Assembly (NCBI GenBank): GCA_943736015.1
Contig: OX031059.1
Span: forward strand, 18,600,001-18,664,000
Length of the DNA stretch: 64,000 nt
Direction of reading: 5' to 3'
Source: Tridacna crocea
Lineage: Eukaryota > Mollusca > Bivalvia > Cardiida > Cardiidae
In this document: positions 63,912-64,000 of the stretch, piece by piece
How the letters are laid out: every line of letters begins with the position of its first letter
Position numbering within the stretch: position 1 is the first letter of the stretch
Translations under genes and position numbers: made by a program
The notes under the pieces: generated by a model
Seen by the model: only the letters and a program-made list of their open reading frames with translations
Told to the model about the DNA's origin: nothing
The model's database searches: none

Positions 63912-64000
63912 AGTTACCTCTTTTTTTTTTAGCCACTAATAGAGATGAAGATCAAAATGCAAAGAAAATATAGAGTCTGTTCGCTTCATTGATATGTTCC

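Overview
The window looks like intergenic and intronic DNA from an AT-rich animal genome, most probably a heterodont bivalve mollusc. That placement is an inference. It rests on the very high density of short palindromic (foldback) transposable elements, tRNA-headed SINEs with (TTGA)n or (ATCT)n tails, and one vertebrate/echinoderm/mollusc-type extracellular-matrix exon. No prokaryotic gene, rRNA, functional tRNA, CRISPR array or intact transposase was found.

The only protein-coding sequence I would defend is a first coding exon on the minus strand at 9349-9600. It encodes a signal peptide and the start of a FRAS1/FREM (sea-urchin ECM3-like) protein, and it ends at a consensus splice donor. 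Its first intron runs leftwards to the window edge (more than 9.3 kb) and contains two long purine/pyrimidine tracts. Everything from 9.7 kb rightwards lies upstream of that gene. A second, decayed coding stretch of unknown family lies at about 22086-22734 on the minus strand, with two in-frame stops and a frameshift.

The rest is a dense mosaic of small non-autonomous elements, which I name here by letter. A and A2 (about 225 bp, TTAA-CCCTTTACC ends, central hairpin of 60-70 bp) number about 45 copies or fragments. B (about 210 bp, TTAA-CCCTT ends, GATCAGACTGCAC hairpin) has about 20. C (about 265 bp, CAACACGCGAAAAGGGGCA ends) carries two GC-rich hairpins. D shares C's GC-rich hairpin core. 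E is about 460 bp with a 130-bp hairpin. F has CAGAGCTCCAGATA ends, G is an 89-bp near-perfect palindrome, and H carries internal AATGACCCGGGTCATT units. I is a 1.3-kb element with terminal arrays of a 20-bp palindrome, J has GCCTAGTTCGAGCG ends, and K has an AACACAACYTCTGA hairpin. Four SINE families (S1-S4) have recognisable A/B-box heads.

Layout. 0-9.3 kb is FREM intron 1, with families A, D, F, H and SINE S1. 9.35-9.65 kb is the exon and its 5' flank. 10-20 kb holds A, B, E, G and S3. 20-31 kb holds C, D, the decayed coding stretch and SINEs S1, S3 and S4. 31-44 kb is sparser, with A, J, L and S2. 44.8-46.1 kb is element I. 46-64 kb is saturated with A, B, C, D, E, G and H.

Elements are often nested (H in D, E in SINE S4, A in I, G in B). 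Neighbouring A and B elements repeatedly share a single TTAA target site. Together this points to a TTAA-specific (piggyBac-like) transposase acting in trans, followed by hairpin-driven deletion and duplication. Boundaries of degenerate copies are approximate, to within about 10-20 bp.
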